From assembly GCA_940337035.1 (NCBI GenBank), contig OW679195.1, forward strand, positions 171,216,015 to 171,280,014: DNA of 64,000 bases. The letters are read 5' to 3'. The notes beneath the pieces were generated by a model. The model saw nothing but the letters and a program-made list of their open reading frames with translations. It had not been told where the DNA came from and did no database searches. This DNA comes from Agriotes lineatus. Its lineage: Eukaryota > Arthropoda > Insecta > Coleoptera > Elateridae. The translations under genes and the position numbers were made by a program. This document shows, piece after piece, positions 12,601 through 23,699 of this stretch; the stretch's first letter is position 1, and each line of letters opens with the position of its first letter.

Positions 12601-13089
12601 GTCATCTTCGATTAGGGATTAGTCCTAGTGGACGATCCCGTCGCCGTTCTGGACTTTTCATCTTGTTCTTGGTCGCCCCACATGTTTTCTCCTCTCTAAT
12701 AGGTACCTTGGGAGACGATGGTTTTTCATTCTAGATTAGATTATATAATGGAATAAATTTATATGGAATTATTGGATTTTGTCCGTTATGTTAAGGATGT
12801 TTAGTTCTCTGCGAACGTCTTGGCTTCGTTTGTGGTCCAACAATGTGAAGCCAGCTGTAACCCTCAGAAATCTCATTTCCCTGGTTTCTATCCGCCTTAA
12901 TTGTTTTATAGTGAACATCTATATTTTAGAGGCGTGTTCTCTTACTTTATTTCTTAAATGCCTTCACTGGTGGTACAGATATGCTGATATTTTTTACTTT
13001 TTATTAACTATTAATTATGGTACAATTGTATGCCATACAAAATTTTATTCAACAACTCACTAAATACCAAATACATATAAACTTTGTAT
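12601..13089. other. No recognisable gene
   Basis: A 94-codon open frame at 12779-13063 has no recognisable domain or neighbouring splice structure. I treat it as chance. Confidence 0.4.
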
Positions 13090-13321
13090 CAACAACTGTG
13101 AAAATTCAATGTCAAAGTGAGTTATAGTACATATAGTCACGTGTGGGTTATGACATACGTATATGTAATTCAACTGAAATCGGCATAATTATATCCTCAT
13201 AATAAGGAAACGTTAGATAAAAGCATATCAGGTGAATTATATAGGTTATAATGCACACGTGACTTACATATACCATAACTCACTGCCGTGTCACTTTGAC
13301 TTTGGATGTTCACAGCTGTCA
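13090..13321. mobile_element. MITE with long inverted ends
   Basis: The left end (ACAACTGTGAAAATTCAATG, then TCAAAGTGAGTTATAG) is matched by an inverted right end containing CACTGCCGTGTCACTTTGAC and CACAGCTGT. The arms are 50 bp or more and interrupted by small indels. The internal AACTGAAATCGGCATAATTA block recurs in diverged form near 20250, indicating a dispersed family. Confidence 0.7.
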
Positions 13322-13798
13322 ATACATTTTTTTATCTGCGACCACTACTAAAAGTAGGCCTTTTAGCGCTAGCTTGTGTCACTAAAAGTGACGTTTTATA
13401 GTTTACCGTGGTTAAAGAAATCAGCTGTTTACTTTTAGCACATGGGCTAAAAGTGAAGTGAGGTTATAAAACTACAATTTCGAACTGAAAGTGAAGTTGT
13501 AAAGTTATTCTAGTTGCTTCTTGCGTTACAGGTAAAGTGTTTTTGAAATAATTAAAGCATTATGTAATGAATACAGTCAGATGTGGAGTATCAATAATTA
13601 CATTTCGTAACTCACCTTGACAGCACTGGCGTGGCAAACAATCGCCCGCGCGGTGTGGGCTACTGTTTATTATGAATGAAAAGTGTCGCATATGCAAACT
13701 TTTGTTAAATGAATATTTATGGATTAATAACGGTAAAATTAAGGTCGTAGATAAAATATTGTATGCAACGCGTTGACTTTTAGCACTTGTTGCATAAA
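13322..13798. other. No gene; CTAAAAGTG-type motif cluster
   Basis: Motifs of the form CTAAAAGTGAAG recur in both orientations between 13345 and 13495. No coding or RNA signal. Confidence 0.4.
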
Positions 13799-14192
13799 TA
13801 GCTATTTTTAATTTATTAATCGCATAACTGGAAGTAGGTTTACTCTTGCGATTTTGCAGTTTTTTTCGATTTTTTCAAAAACTGCTCTAACGATTTTTTT
13901 CAAACTTGAAATTTTTATTACATTTTTAATGTGTATTGATGTGAGATAGTTGCTTTTCCAGTTGAATACCTCTAAAATGGGTTTCTTTTGTTTTTTTTTC
14001 TATTTTTTTATTAACTCCTATTTTAAATAGAACACCCGGGACATTATTACATTTTTGAATTCAGCTTAACATTTTAGAGAAAATTTGTCTAACGCTCTAT
14101 TTTGTATCATTTTTTTAGAATTTAGATCACCGTAAAAGGAAGTTGTGTGAGTGTATCACACCAGATTTTTTTATTAGGAATTCCTTTGCGGT
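13799..14192 (+). repeat. Dispersed repeat family A, 5'-truncated copy
   Basis: It aligns with the 3' two-thirds of the fuller copy at 21628-22305: ACTGGAAGTAGGTTTACTCT, a TTTTTTCGATTTTTTC run, TTTTAATGTGTATTGATGTG, and the end AAAAGGAAGTTGTGTGAGTG TATCACACC, which contains the small hairpin GTGTGA...TCACAC. It lacks the head palindrome and GTCT tract. It abuts a LINE fragment, probably its insertion target. Confidence 0.85.
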
Positions 14193-14470
14193 TTTTCCAT
14201 TTAGTCTGACTATACCAGCTACTTTTTTGTAGATCTAATTACCCTATACAATTTAGGTCTTGTTTGCATTTTCTGTATAGCTTCTCGTATGTCTTTTCGT
14301 GGCACTTCATCAAAGGCCGCCTTTAAATCCAGGAATTCTAAATATAGTTCATTACTCGTATCTATTGTTTTTTTTAATTATAGTTTTCACAACGTATATG
14401 TGGTCTTGTGTTTGTCGTTCTGAACAAAATGTCACCTGTTTCTAATATTATTGTAGTGTTGTAGTGTATA
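14193..14470 (-). pseudogene. LINE reverse transcriptase fragment
   Basis: The minus strand reads LDLKAAFDEVPRKDIREAIQ, a good match to RT motif A of non-LTR retrotransposons (D-x-K-x-A-F-D followed by V-P-R). Flanking residues also look RT-like but with stops and frame changes. Only about 90 codons can be recognised. The clade cannot be assigned. It abuts a family A repeat. Confidence 0.7.
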
Positions 14471-15184
14471 TGTTACAGGCAACTTATATATCACGCCGAA
14501 TGAGCTGTAGGCATTTTATGAGATGTATGTTTTAAAGTAAAAGTAGCCATTGGGTGTATGCTAACTCATTACCCTAGCAAATTTTGCAGATATTTATGGT
14601 AACTAAGCTCATCAGCGGCATCAGGAAACGACCGGTGAATATCACCGGAGACAGGTCAACTCATGCAAGGATGCATATAACACATACAATCAAAGGCTGC
14701 TACTAACCCAAACAAGTTAGAACGACACGCCTAGAAATGAGAATTAGTGATGCCGGTTTATTTAACATAATCTCCAATTATGCATATTGTCTGCAACCGT
14801 GCAGGGATTAATATATTGCCTAGGAAAATTTTAAAAGAAAATGTATATTTTTTAGTTTTTTATACCGAGTGTTTCAATTAAGGTGCGAACGTATGAAGAT
14901 AGCATGGGAAATCGTATATATACAGATTCCTGCTTGCCGCTTAAATTGATAGGATTAATAGTGGTATCAATCGAAAGAGAAAAAAAAGCCCTACATCAAT
15001 TTGCTGCTTGTTTAAGATAGAAATAGCTTAAAAACTGTAATAAATATTTGTTGCATTCGTTCTCTAAAGTGACTATTTTGCGAACTCAAAACACGCCGCA
15101 AAGTGGATCTTTAGGGACCCAGTACTCTAAAGTTGCTATGACAACACTTTAAAGGATTCTTTTTATTAACAATACAATACAAAA

Positions 15185-15295
15185 CAATACTATGTCAAGT
15201 TCGAGGTTAGCAGGTTAGGTTTTGCATCAGTTTTGACACAGGCTGACGCAAAACCTAACCTGATAACCTCGAATTTTACATAGACTTACAGCGTC
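15185..15295. repeat. Palindrome built on GAGGTTAGCAGGTTAGG
   Basis: CGAGGTTAGCAGGTTAGGTT TTG on the left is mirrored by CAAAACCTAACC...AACCTCG on the right, around a TTTGACACAGGCTGACG centre. A closely related palindrome is at 20094-20172. Confidence 0.75.
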
Positions 15296-15432
15296 ACCAA
15301 CTAGCTCCGACATATAATTTTAAAATCATGACCACCCCTGATCAAGATCATTTTTGGCATCCTGGTAATTATTTTTTTTAAATCAATTTGGTGGTTTAGA
15401 GAACTCGTGCCAAAAAATCTTGTTAACAACAC

Positions 15433-15535
15433 GTACGAAAAATTGTTTTAGGGTATGTATCTCATTAAAGACTCGGCTCCTTCGTCTCCTCGTCTTTAAT
15501 TACGAATCGTCCTCTAAAACTATATTGTGCGTACA
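15433..15535. repeat. Imperfect hairpin with CTCGGCTCCTTCGTCTCCTC apex
   Basis: GTACGAAAAATTGTTTTAG...CTAAAACTATATTGTGCGTAC arms, then AATTAAAGAC-type inner arms, around a GC-rich apex. Same architecture as 10091-10198. Confidence 0.7.
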
Positions 15536-16489
15536 TGATACATAAATAGCTATTTGCATTTTATTCACAGACCAGCCATGATCAAATTTGTTTATGCTAA
15601 AATAAATGCTATTTTCTGTTAGTTATCAATTTACGTATTTAACTAATTACTATAAATAATAATGTTGAATATTCTAATGAAGGGAGGATATTTATTATCA
15701 AAAAATTACTCAGTGACGTCAGTTTACGCACAGTTCGTGACTTAGTCTGGGTTAAATTTAATAATCGACCTATTCCATCTGTATCAACAATGCACAAGTT
15801 TGTGAAAAAAATTGAAACTACAAACAAATTTATAGCAAGTACTCAAAAAGTTCTCCATTCTGTTGTAAACAATAATCCGATCTGTTAAAAATGCCTGTGT
15901 TAGCTGTAGTTTTAATTAATATTTTTTGTTTGTGTGTAGCGTGTATTATTTAAAGTTTAGGATTCGCGTTGTAGTTTAAATTTATTTTGTAGTGGACTGT
16001 ATCCTACTAGTTGCGCCACTCCGATATTCTAACATGTGTTCCACTTTCATAGAAATCCTAAAATCTTAGAACCCTCCAGTTCAACCCCGAAAAATGTCTT
16101 TCGTTCCTAAAACTAATTAGTCTCTACCCGTCGAAGTGCGAACATCTCGTGCTTGTTATCGCCGGCTAATTCAATTTTTGTGCACATACATTGTTCTCGT
16201 CGTAAAATACGTGTGTATCTTGTACTGGGTGTTCGAATCCTCCCCTTCAGCGTTACGAAACCACTTACCTCCGAGCTTATGTACCTGTACCTGGAAAGGA
16301 TTAAAGGTAGGTGACGCAATTTTGTTTGTTTATAGTCCACTTGTTTATTCGTATCGTCGCATCGTACTTAATCGTTCATTTAGCCTGCCTTAGATTAGCC
16401 AACTGTCTAACTGTGATTAGCCTGGCCTAAACTCCCCAACGATTGCTTCCCGCAAAGAGCTAATAGGGTGGCGTTTTCTGTAAATTTTG

Positions 16490-16745
16490 TTTTTCAGATG
16501 ACCCTACAAAAAGGAAGTCGCATGGTGCCAAATCAGGAGATCTTGGTGGCCAGTTGATAGTGCCACCGCGCCAATCCAGAAATTAGGAAAGCTATCACTT
16601 AGATATTCCCTCAAATTCAAACCGTAATGCGCTGGACAGCCATCATGCTGAAACCAAATCTTCTGATTTTCACGTGCAACTTCTTCTAATGCAAGTGAAT
16701 TGATAACTGACAGAAAATAACATTTATTTTAGCATAAAAAAATTT
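16490..16745 (-). pseudogene. DDE transposase relic
   Basis: The minus strand reads ENQKIWFQHDGCPAHYGLNL, then REYLSDSFPNFWIG, the second catalytic Asp block (QHDGCPAHY) of insect mariner/IS630-type transposases, followed by the usual WIGRGG-like step with frame damage. Only about 80 codons are visible and no intact start exists. It lies within the inverted repeats of the 14861-16960 transposon, so it is probably that element's own enzyme. Confidence 0.75.
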
Positions 16746-16960
16746 GATCATGGCTGGTCTGTTTTTTGTGTGAATAAAATGTAATATGTTTATTACAGTT
16801 TTTAAGCTATTTCTAACTTAAACAAGCAACAGATTCAAGTAAAGTGTTATCAAATTAAGTGCATTTTTTCTCTTTCTACTACGGCAAGCAGGAATCTGCA
16901 TATATACAATTTCCCATACTTTTTCCCTATGTTCGCAGCTTAAGTGGTGGACTTGGTATA

Positions 16961-17449
16961 GTAGACCATAATTATATTTTGTAGGCCATCGATAACTTCG
17001 TAAATTTCGATGGATAGGTTATATTACCAGGTACCAAATGGGATTATTACATAATGAACTAATAATTTTGTTAAATATTTTTGTTTAATCTTCAGTAAAT
17101 TTCCCAAGTATTGTGATTATATTCGGTAGTTTTATTCATGGCACGTCTTTATCTTTTTATTTAGTGCAGTTTAAAATGGTCCTAAACTTTAATTAGAGCG
17201 CCCATCCTTTATTAAATCTTCCCTTTAATCCGGACCTGTATGTAGGTAGTAATTTCGTCAAATTGTCCAAAAAATAGCATTGTAGATGTTGGTGTTCGGC
17301 GCTAGTAATAATCTTAATGACAAGAAAAGAATCGGTATTCAAAGAACGCGTACTCTTTGTACTGTGCTCAAAAATTAAAGCCTAGAAACTTTGTCTCGGC
17401 GAAATTAGATTCCGTTTAGAAGCGGGACAAAGAGCGGCAAATCAAATCA
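16961..17449. other. No recognisable gene
   Basis: AT-rich, with no repeat boundary or open frame worth calling. Confidence 0.4.
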
Positions 17450-18150
17450 AATCCGAAGCGAGCGGGAAAAACAAAGCGAGGTAACTCGAATAATTAAGAA
17501 AGAGCGCCGGCCGCGATATGAATTTCGAGGAGCAGCGGCCGCGTTTGGAAATCAATTAAGGTTAGATAATAAAAAACAATGGGCCGGAGCATTAAGCGGC
17601 GTAAACCTGGCTTTATGGCCCCCGCCCCCCGCGCGGGCCGGTCGCTCAAACAACTGTCGTGTACTAAACCGCTCGACTCCACTATCCGCGATATTACGCT
17701 AGCATCACATAAAATGGAAGCATCCTGAGTCGATACTTGCCGCGACCCGGAGAAGGTCCTGGAGAGAGGGCGAAAAGGCGCTAGATCGGCGAATTGCATC
17801 CGCGCGTGCAATTGTCCGCGGGCACGGCCGCCGCGATCTGGCCGTCGCGGCCAAATCCTTATTTGCGTGTCGAACCTGGACGTATTACCCACGAATCCGT
17901 ACGGAAATTTGACGTAGATTACGAATAAACAGGCGCCAGATCAATATCTGTAACCAATCGTGAGTTACAGCCTAAAATATAAAGAGACGGTGCGAGGGAC
18001 AGGCTCTCGGCGCAACGACACAATGATACTCTTTCTGGCTTCCCGGCCCAATACATATGTATTACACACGGATTCGCACGGAAATTCGCCCGGCGGGCCG
18101 GAGGGGCACCCGCCGAATCGATAGCTTTTCCGTTTGCGAAAAGGCCGCCA
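17450..18150. promoter_or_regulatory. GC/CpG-rich island, possible conserved non-coding element
   Basis: Base composition changes abruptly to GC- and CpG-rich (GGCCGCCGCGATCTGGCCGT, CCGCCCCCCGCGCGGGCCGG), interspersed with homeodomain-type ATTA/TTTATGG words. The longest open frame is 132 codons on the minus strand (17494-17892) and shows no recognisable domain. The island is not repeated in the window. A promoter, enhancer or undetected exon are all possible. Inference only. Confidence 0.35.
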
Positions 18151-20093
18151 TGTACGCCGTGAATACATTTTTCAACAAAGAATACAAAGACAATTAAAGA
18201 ATACAAAACGAAATAGACTATATTGTGTCATATTCGAAATCCATTGTGTACGATGTAGTGAAGTAGCAACTATGCGCTTCTTTAACACTGGAAGTAACCA
18301 TTGACACATCGGAGCTAAAATTGCTGTAAACAAAAGATACCTATGTGGGACTATAAGGCATAGAGTTATTTAAGTTCGAAGATTAAGAACTATGTTAAAT
18401 TAGAGCAAAGTTGCCTATTCTAATGCTGAATAATATTCAAACAATAGATGGGATCTTGCCCTCTTAATCTCCCAGTTATGCCTTAAAACAAAAGATCTCG
18501 ATTTTGGTTTTTATTATAATAGTTACAGCTTAATAAATCCAGCTTGACTTTCAAGGTAGGCCATGAAAGGCGCTGTGATAATATTCCATTTCACTGAATT
18601 GGCAACATGTGTGACGTACGTAACTGTCAAACATACAATCTTTGGTTATATTTTAAATGTAATCGGTAGTGGCAGGTAGAGAGATTTTGTAAAATTTCCT
18701 TTTGTATTACACCAATGGCATTTCGTTCGAAAATTAAAAATGGGTAACGGTCAAAGCCGAGAATTATTAACAACGTTTATGTCTTACTAGTACAGTATTG
18801 TTTCATAATAACCGGGGTACCAGGCATATTATCGCATACAATACATAATACCCTGGCGGCATTATGAGTAACCGTGGTACTTGAATTGTCAGAAATGACA
18901 AGCGTCAAATTTCTGACGAATCATGTACCTACCTCGATGCAATAACAGCAATGGTTATCATCCACTATAAGCATTCTAAACCATTATTTATGTTATTAAA
19001 AAACGCTAGTATTAGTATGACGTAAATTTTGTATGCACCACTGGCATTACTTGATGTTTCGGGCGACTTTCAAACCCTCAGGCTAGAGCTCTTGGGCTTG
19101 TAAACTCGTCGCCCTCGAACGGGCATAAACATCTTTATAATGCCCTTGGTACATACATAAATAGTTGAACTCCATGAAAGAAGAATGTAAAATTGGAAGA
19201 CGTGAATAAAATTCAACGTCGGGTGTTAAAATATAATTGCAGTTTAATAGAATTATAATAGTTGGCAAAAATGGTATCAATCTATCAATACTTAACTTGA
19301 AAATTACTAGATTCTGTCTGTTATGTTACAAATAAGACATGCGAGAAAAGTTGAGCCCAAGACCGCAAGGCCGAAAGGGGTTTTTTATCGAGTGACTAAC
19401 TTGCAATAACACACGCGTGTCATACAAAATTATATCCAACAACGCAATAAATAAAAAAAATAATAAATGTTGTATTGATATATTGACTCAGAGTCACATA
19501 TTAATTGGAAGTGAGTTAAAGTAGAGAGATCACATAAATTATAAAGCCCATAAACCAGTGGGTGTTAAAGTCAATTGTATGTGTTGCTCTATGAAATGCA
19601 CTAATAAAAGGGAAAGTGGAACTGCAGTTCCCTAAACAGCGTGATTTCCATCTCATCACAACGTGTGGGTCTTGATCAACAAACGCACTACAGATAGGGT
19701 TGCAAGTTTACCCTCTGCATCATGTAACAGAGCCAATTGCAAGAGCAATAAACGGCCGGTTTTAACGAACAATGGGCCAGATGCCCGAGTAGAGAAAAGT
19801 GAAAGCAACAATAGAGCTAGCCGTGCCCAACTGACAATACTTATTGTATTCAAATAATAGGGAATTTAAGCTTACTTTACTTACTTTAAGCGAGTTGAGG
19901 GCTTTGGTCAGATTCCTTAGCATATTTTTCAAATCAGGGTCCGGTGTTCGTATATTAATAATTCGCTATTTGTATATATTTTCCACATATTGACGTTTTT
20001 GTATGTGCTTGTAATTTGTATTCTAATGTAAATAAAAAGGAATGTGTTTTTTCAACGATCGGTTACATCTTATTGAACCAAAACGAATCCTAA
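18151..20093. other. No recognisable gene
   Basis: Two overlapping frames of about 65 codons on opposite strands (19656-19857) are mirror shadows and lack domains. A weak inverted pair around GTACCAGG/CCCTGG lies near 18811-18875. Nothing else supported. Confidence 0.4.
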
Positions 20094-20172
20094 AGTGGCA
20101 CTGTCAGTCTATGTCAAATTTGAGGTTAGCAGGTTAGGTTTTGTTTCATATTTGACATAGACTGACAGTGCT
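20094..20172. repeat. Perfect-ended palindrome related to 15185-15295
   Basis: CACTGTCAGTCTATGTCAAA T...ATTTGACATAGACTGACAGTG mirrors exactly at the ends. The centre is GAGGTTAGCAGGTTAGGTTT TG, shared with 15185-15295. Confidence 0.8.
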
Positions 20173-20290
20173 GCCAACAATGCACATCAGCAGTGAGTTA
20201 TAAGTCAGAATTCATGTTTGACTTATGAGTTATGATCTATATAATTAAACTGAAATCGCATAATTATAGCGTCGTAATAAGGAGGTTATC
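20173..20290. repeat. Diverged fragment of the 13090-13321 MITE family
   Basis: CAGTGAGTTATAAGTCAG and AACTGAAATCGCATAATTAT followed by CGTAATAAGG correspond in order to blocks of the MITE at 13090-13321. Confidence 0.5.
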
Positions 20291-20819
20291 AGTAACAATC
20301 AGAACAAAGCTATTTTGACAAATTTAGCCCAGTTATTGTAGAAGAACTCAAATATGGATTTGGTTTTTATTTGTTTTCATAATTTTTGAAAATAGTGGTA
20401 CTTTCTTATTCTGAATGCACGCCAAGGATGGCTATTACTACATTACAGAATCGTTGAAACTAACAAACACATTTTCATCTTTTTAATTATATAAGATTGG
20501 TTACACTTATTGTAAAAAGTAAATTTAATTGAATATCTCATTAACTGCAATAATTTTCCTTGAAAAAATGCTTAAACAATAAATTAAATAGAGTATTTGC
20601 TTGTTCTACTCTGGAATTCCACATAAAACGTTAAAAGTTAAATCGATGCTGATGTCGAATTATTTTACAGGAGGTAGATTTTTCCGTGAGCAGTGATAAG
20701 TAAATATTAATTTGATTCAGAAACAATTTTCAAATCATAACTAAAATTAAATCGACTTGCGAATTGAAGTTTTAATTTTTTTTTCGCATGAAACAAAAAA
20801 ATATTGTTTGTATATGTCG

Positions 20820-21325
20820 ATTGTATATGTTACCGGAAATGTATGTAATCCGTCATTATATAGAATTCCTAGGAAATGTATATAATGCCTAAAATCGTCA
20901 GGAAATGTGTGAAATAAATTTTATTATACACATTTCCTAGGAATTTTATACAATTCCTAACCTGGAATCGGAAATGTGTTAAATTAGGGATGTCATGTCG
21001 GTAGGTTAGGTTAGGTTAGGTTAGGTTAGGTTAGGTTAGTAGCACTAACAAATCGTCACACTGCTAAGGAAAATCTCAGTTTATATGTGTTTTATTTTTC
21101 ATTCTATCACAAATTCTACAGTATAATGTTGATTTTCATACATTTCCTAGTACCATTTAGGAATTGCATACAATGCCTAGGAAATGCATACATTTCCTAG
21201 GAAATGTATGTATTAAAGAACATTTGATTAATTATTTTACAGATTTCCTAAATTGGCTCGGCATTATATACATTTCCTAGGAATTGTATACAATTCCTAG
21301 GTTTCATACATTTCTTGTAACATAT
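20820..21325. mobile_element. Foldback element built from CCTAGGAAATGTAT palindromes
   Basis: The outer arms (about 70 bp, GTATATGTTAC...CCTAGGAAATGTATATAATGCC and its inverse) face each other across about 370 bp. Inside, the word TACATTTCCTAGGAAATGTA and half-sites of it recur about ten times in both orientations, partly with AATTCCTAGGAATT variants. No coding capacity. A TTAGG array sits in the centre. Confidence 0.75.
21004..21040 (+). repeat. (TTAGG)n array
   Basis: About seven uninterrupted copies of TTAGG, the standard insect telomere repeat, at an internal position inside a foldback element. Confidence 0.95.
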
Positions 21326-21627
21326 ATACACATTTTATATGTGAAATCGGTTTCACAGCGTCTGAAGTCGCCTTCCGATCCCCAAGCTATTCATGGGCTA
21401 TTCATTGTTTTATTTCATGTACATCGATCGTTACCATATTTATTCTCATGTATGTATATGTATTCTTCACACGGTAGTATTACATAGGTATTTGGTTTTG
21501 TCAATGTTAATGTTAAGTCCCCATTCTCTGCATTCGCCTTTAAGTTTCCGTGTCATGTATTCTCGGTCTTCTTTATCTTGTGTTACTAACATTTTTGTTA
21601 TTTATTTGTATTTCCATATCTCGCTAT

Positions 21628-22305
21628 TACTTCCTTTTACAATAAAGGAAGTATTGGATTCACCCCAAAAATGCGAAATTGAGTTTTCAACAGATCTTCA
21701 CGTTTTAGAGTCCCCTGAACCCAAAAAACATATTTTTTTTCATTGGTCTGTCTGTCTGTCTGTCTGTCTGTCTGTGTGTGTGCCTGTGAACAGAATATCT
21801 CAAAAACGAAAAGAGATATGGCATTGAAACTTCATATATAAGTTTTGTGTAGTATCTAGATGAGACAGCAAGGTTTTGAAGAAAATCGCATAACCGGAAG
21901 TAGGTGTTTACTCTTGTGATTTTTCAGTTTTTTTCGATTTTTTCAAAAACGGCTCCAACGATTTTTTTTAAACTTTACATTTTTACTACATTTTTAATGT
22001 GTATTGATGTGAAATAGGTGATTTTCCAGTTGAATACTTCTAAAGTGGGTTTCTTTTGTTTTTTTTCTATTTTTTATTAACTCCTATTTTAAATAAAACA
22101 CCCGGTATATTATTACATTTTTGAATTCACCTTAAAATTCTAGAGAAAATTTGTCTCTTCAACTAACGCTCTATTTTGTACCGTTTTTGTAGAATTTGTA
22201 ATTTTTGAAAATTTTTGACAAATGGTTAAAAATTAAAAATGAAATTTTTGACTAATTATAAGAACACTGTAAAAGGAAGTTGTGTGAGTGTATCACACCA
22301 GATTT
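21628..22305 (+). repeat. Dispersed repeat family A, most complete copy
   Basis: It starts with the palindromic ACTTCCTTTTACAATAAAGG AAGT, then GTATTGGATTCACC, AGAGTCCCCTGAACCC, a (GTCT)n tract (21747-21775), AGAATATCTCAAAAACGAAA, AACCGGAAGTAGGTG, and TTTTAATGTGTATTGATGTG. It ends AAAAGGAAGTTGTGTGAGTG TATCACACC with a hairpin. No protein is encoded. It is inserted within a LINE relic. Other copies: 13799-14192, 33705-34310 and 50296-50640. Confidence 0.85.
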
Positions 22306-22714
22306 TTTTTTTCTTCCATTGGCTTAGAGCTTGTTTTAGATAGATTTTAAATAACGTGGGGGACTCGCAACCCCCTTGTCTTAAACCTTTGCTACTTTGA
22401 ATTTTTTTTGAGAGATGTTTTCCTACCCGTACTTTTGATATTGAGTTTCTCTACAGTTCTCTAAGCGATTTTACTTTTGTATGGCTAATACCGCACTCTA
22501 GCATTACTGGCCATAGTTTGACAATAGGTACATTATCATAAGCTTTTGCTTAATATATGAAGAGCAGATGTACTTCCCTTCCTGTAGTTATTTTCTTTTC
22601 AATTTCCCATTTTTTATCAATTACGCACTTCTTCCTGCAGGATCTGCAGCTTTAATTTTTTAAATCAATTTTATGTTTGTTGTTGTTTCTACTTTTGGTT
22701 TATATACTTCTTAG

Positions 22715-22885
22715 CAAAGAAGCCGAATAGCGCAGTTAATAGAGCATTAGGCTTGCATTATGCAAGTTCTCGGTTCGAATCGCACGGGGGGCGGAATTTT
22801 TCCTCAGCCTTGGAGATCGGTGTCGGGTTCGGTGAGTTCATTTACATTTACAGAGGTTACAGATAATACATGCATACATACAAAT
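22715..22885 (+). mobile_element. tRNA-derived SINE
   Basis: The tRNA-like head carries A box TAGCGCAGTTAATAGAGC and B box GGTTCGAATC, followed by GCACGGGGGGCGGAATTTTT and a tail with GAGGTTACAGATAATACAT. The same head, GGAATTTTTCC step and tail occur in the copy at 49404-49765. It interrupts a minus-strand LINE. The copy is shorter in the body than the second one. Confidence 0.85.
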
Positions 22886-23699
22886 AATACGTACATACTT
22901 CTGCTACTTTGTTATGATCTTCGTCAGCTTCTTCTTCGTTGAACTATATTCGGTATTCGATGAGTAAGTGTTTATACTGTTTTTCAGAATTTTGTATGGC
23001 GATTGTAAATTCGCATTATGGTTTTTGCGTCGTACCTTAGTGATAAATTTCCAGGCTTCTGTACATTTACGTCTATCTCTCTTTCTACACTTTTTATCAC
23101 ATACTCCATTTTTCTCCTGTACTGCCATTATCTTCACGTTTCTTTTAAGTACTTTCCATTTTTCTCTATCTTGAAACCTTTTGGTGTTAATCCATATAAT
23201 TTCTTTTTTTTTCTGTATTGTATCTTTGACTAGAATAGCTTTCCATTCCTCTTTTTTATTGTCTTTTCTTCGAAAACTTCTTTTGCCGCTAGATGTAAAC
23301 TTATTATTTGTTGGACAATGAAAAATTATTGGGGAATATCTAGAATCTACACCAATAGGTCGATAGGGAAAGGAGACAGTATTCATGGGCCGCAGAGGTC
23401 TCCAGATCCGACATCCCTGGATTTCCTTTTATGACCACATTTGAAGACCAAAGTGCATCTTAACAGATCACAACATCTTGAAGACCCAAAACATGGATCA
23501 GGAAAAAGTTCGAGACAGCCCTGTTTTTAGAATTTAGTCAAAGTGAAGTATTTTATTACAGGATAAGTTATTGCCAAATTGAAAATGAATTGTCCAATTA
23601 ATTTTGAATATTACCTTAAAAGCAAATGAATGTAGAAACACTATAATGTTCAACTTTTTTAAAAATTAGCTGAAATTAAGCCAAATTGAAATATTACAC

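Larger units (their letters stand above)
15056..15545. repeat. Insertion inside the left transposon arm
   Basis: This segment interrupts an otherwise continuous inverted-repeat arm. It contains a palindrome (15185-15295) and a hairpin (15433-15535). ATTTG/GCATT-type sequence occurs at both junctions and may be a short target duplication. Confidence 0.55.
14861..16960. mobile_element. Decayed DDE transposon with about 265-bp inverted repeats
   Basis: The left arm (14861-15055, continuing at about 15546-15635) is an inverted copy of the right arm (about 16690-16960). Shared blocks include CAGATTCCTGCTTGCCG, TAGAAATAGCTTAAAAACTG and CAGACCAGCCATGATCAAAT. The left arm is split by about 490 bp of foreign sequence (15056-15545). 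A transposase relic lies on the minus strand between the arms. Ends near TATACC suggest TA-targeting Tc1/mariner-type. Confidence 0.75.
21480..23390 (-). pseudogene. LINE relic with reverse transcriptase, split by two insertions
   Basis: Read on the minus strand from 23390 down. A linker rich in Lys/Arg (EEWKAILVKDTIQKKKE, CTEAWKFITKVRRKNHNANL) comes first. RT follows at about 22700-22320, with KAYDNVPIV (motif A) and GLRQGGCESPT (motif B). RT continues at 21640-21480 with MLVTQDKEDREYMTRKL and WGLNINIDKTKYLC. The gaps are filled by a SINE (22715-22885) and a family A repeat (21628-22305). Stops and frameshifts are present. The catalytic YADD block is not visible and probably lay at the second gap. 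Non-LTR retrotransposon; clade not assigned. Confidence 0.8.

Noticed and set aside
17494..17892. 132-codon minus-strand ORF in the CpG-rich island
   Set aside because: GC-rich sequence lengthens chance ORFs. No domain recognised, and neighbouring frames are similarly open.
21004..21040. Chromosome end
   Set aside because: The TTAGG array is only about seven units and internal; unique sequence continues on both sides.
22720..22790. Possible tRNA genes (also 5025-5100, 40260-40335, 49404-49480)
   Set aside because: A and B boxes are present but acceptor ends do not pair, and each is followed by a SINE body or an oligo-T run.
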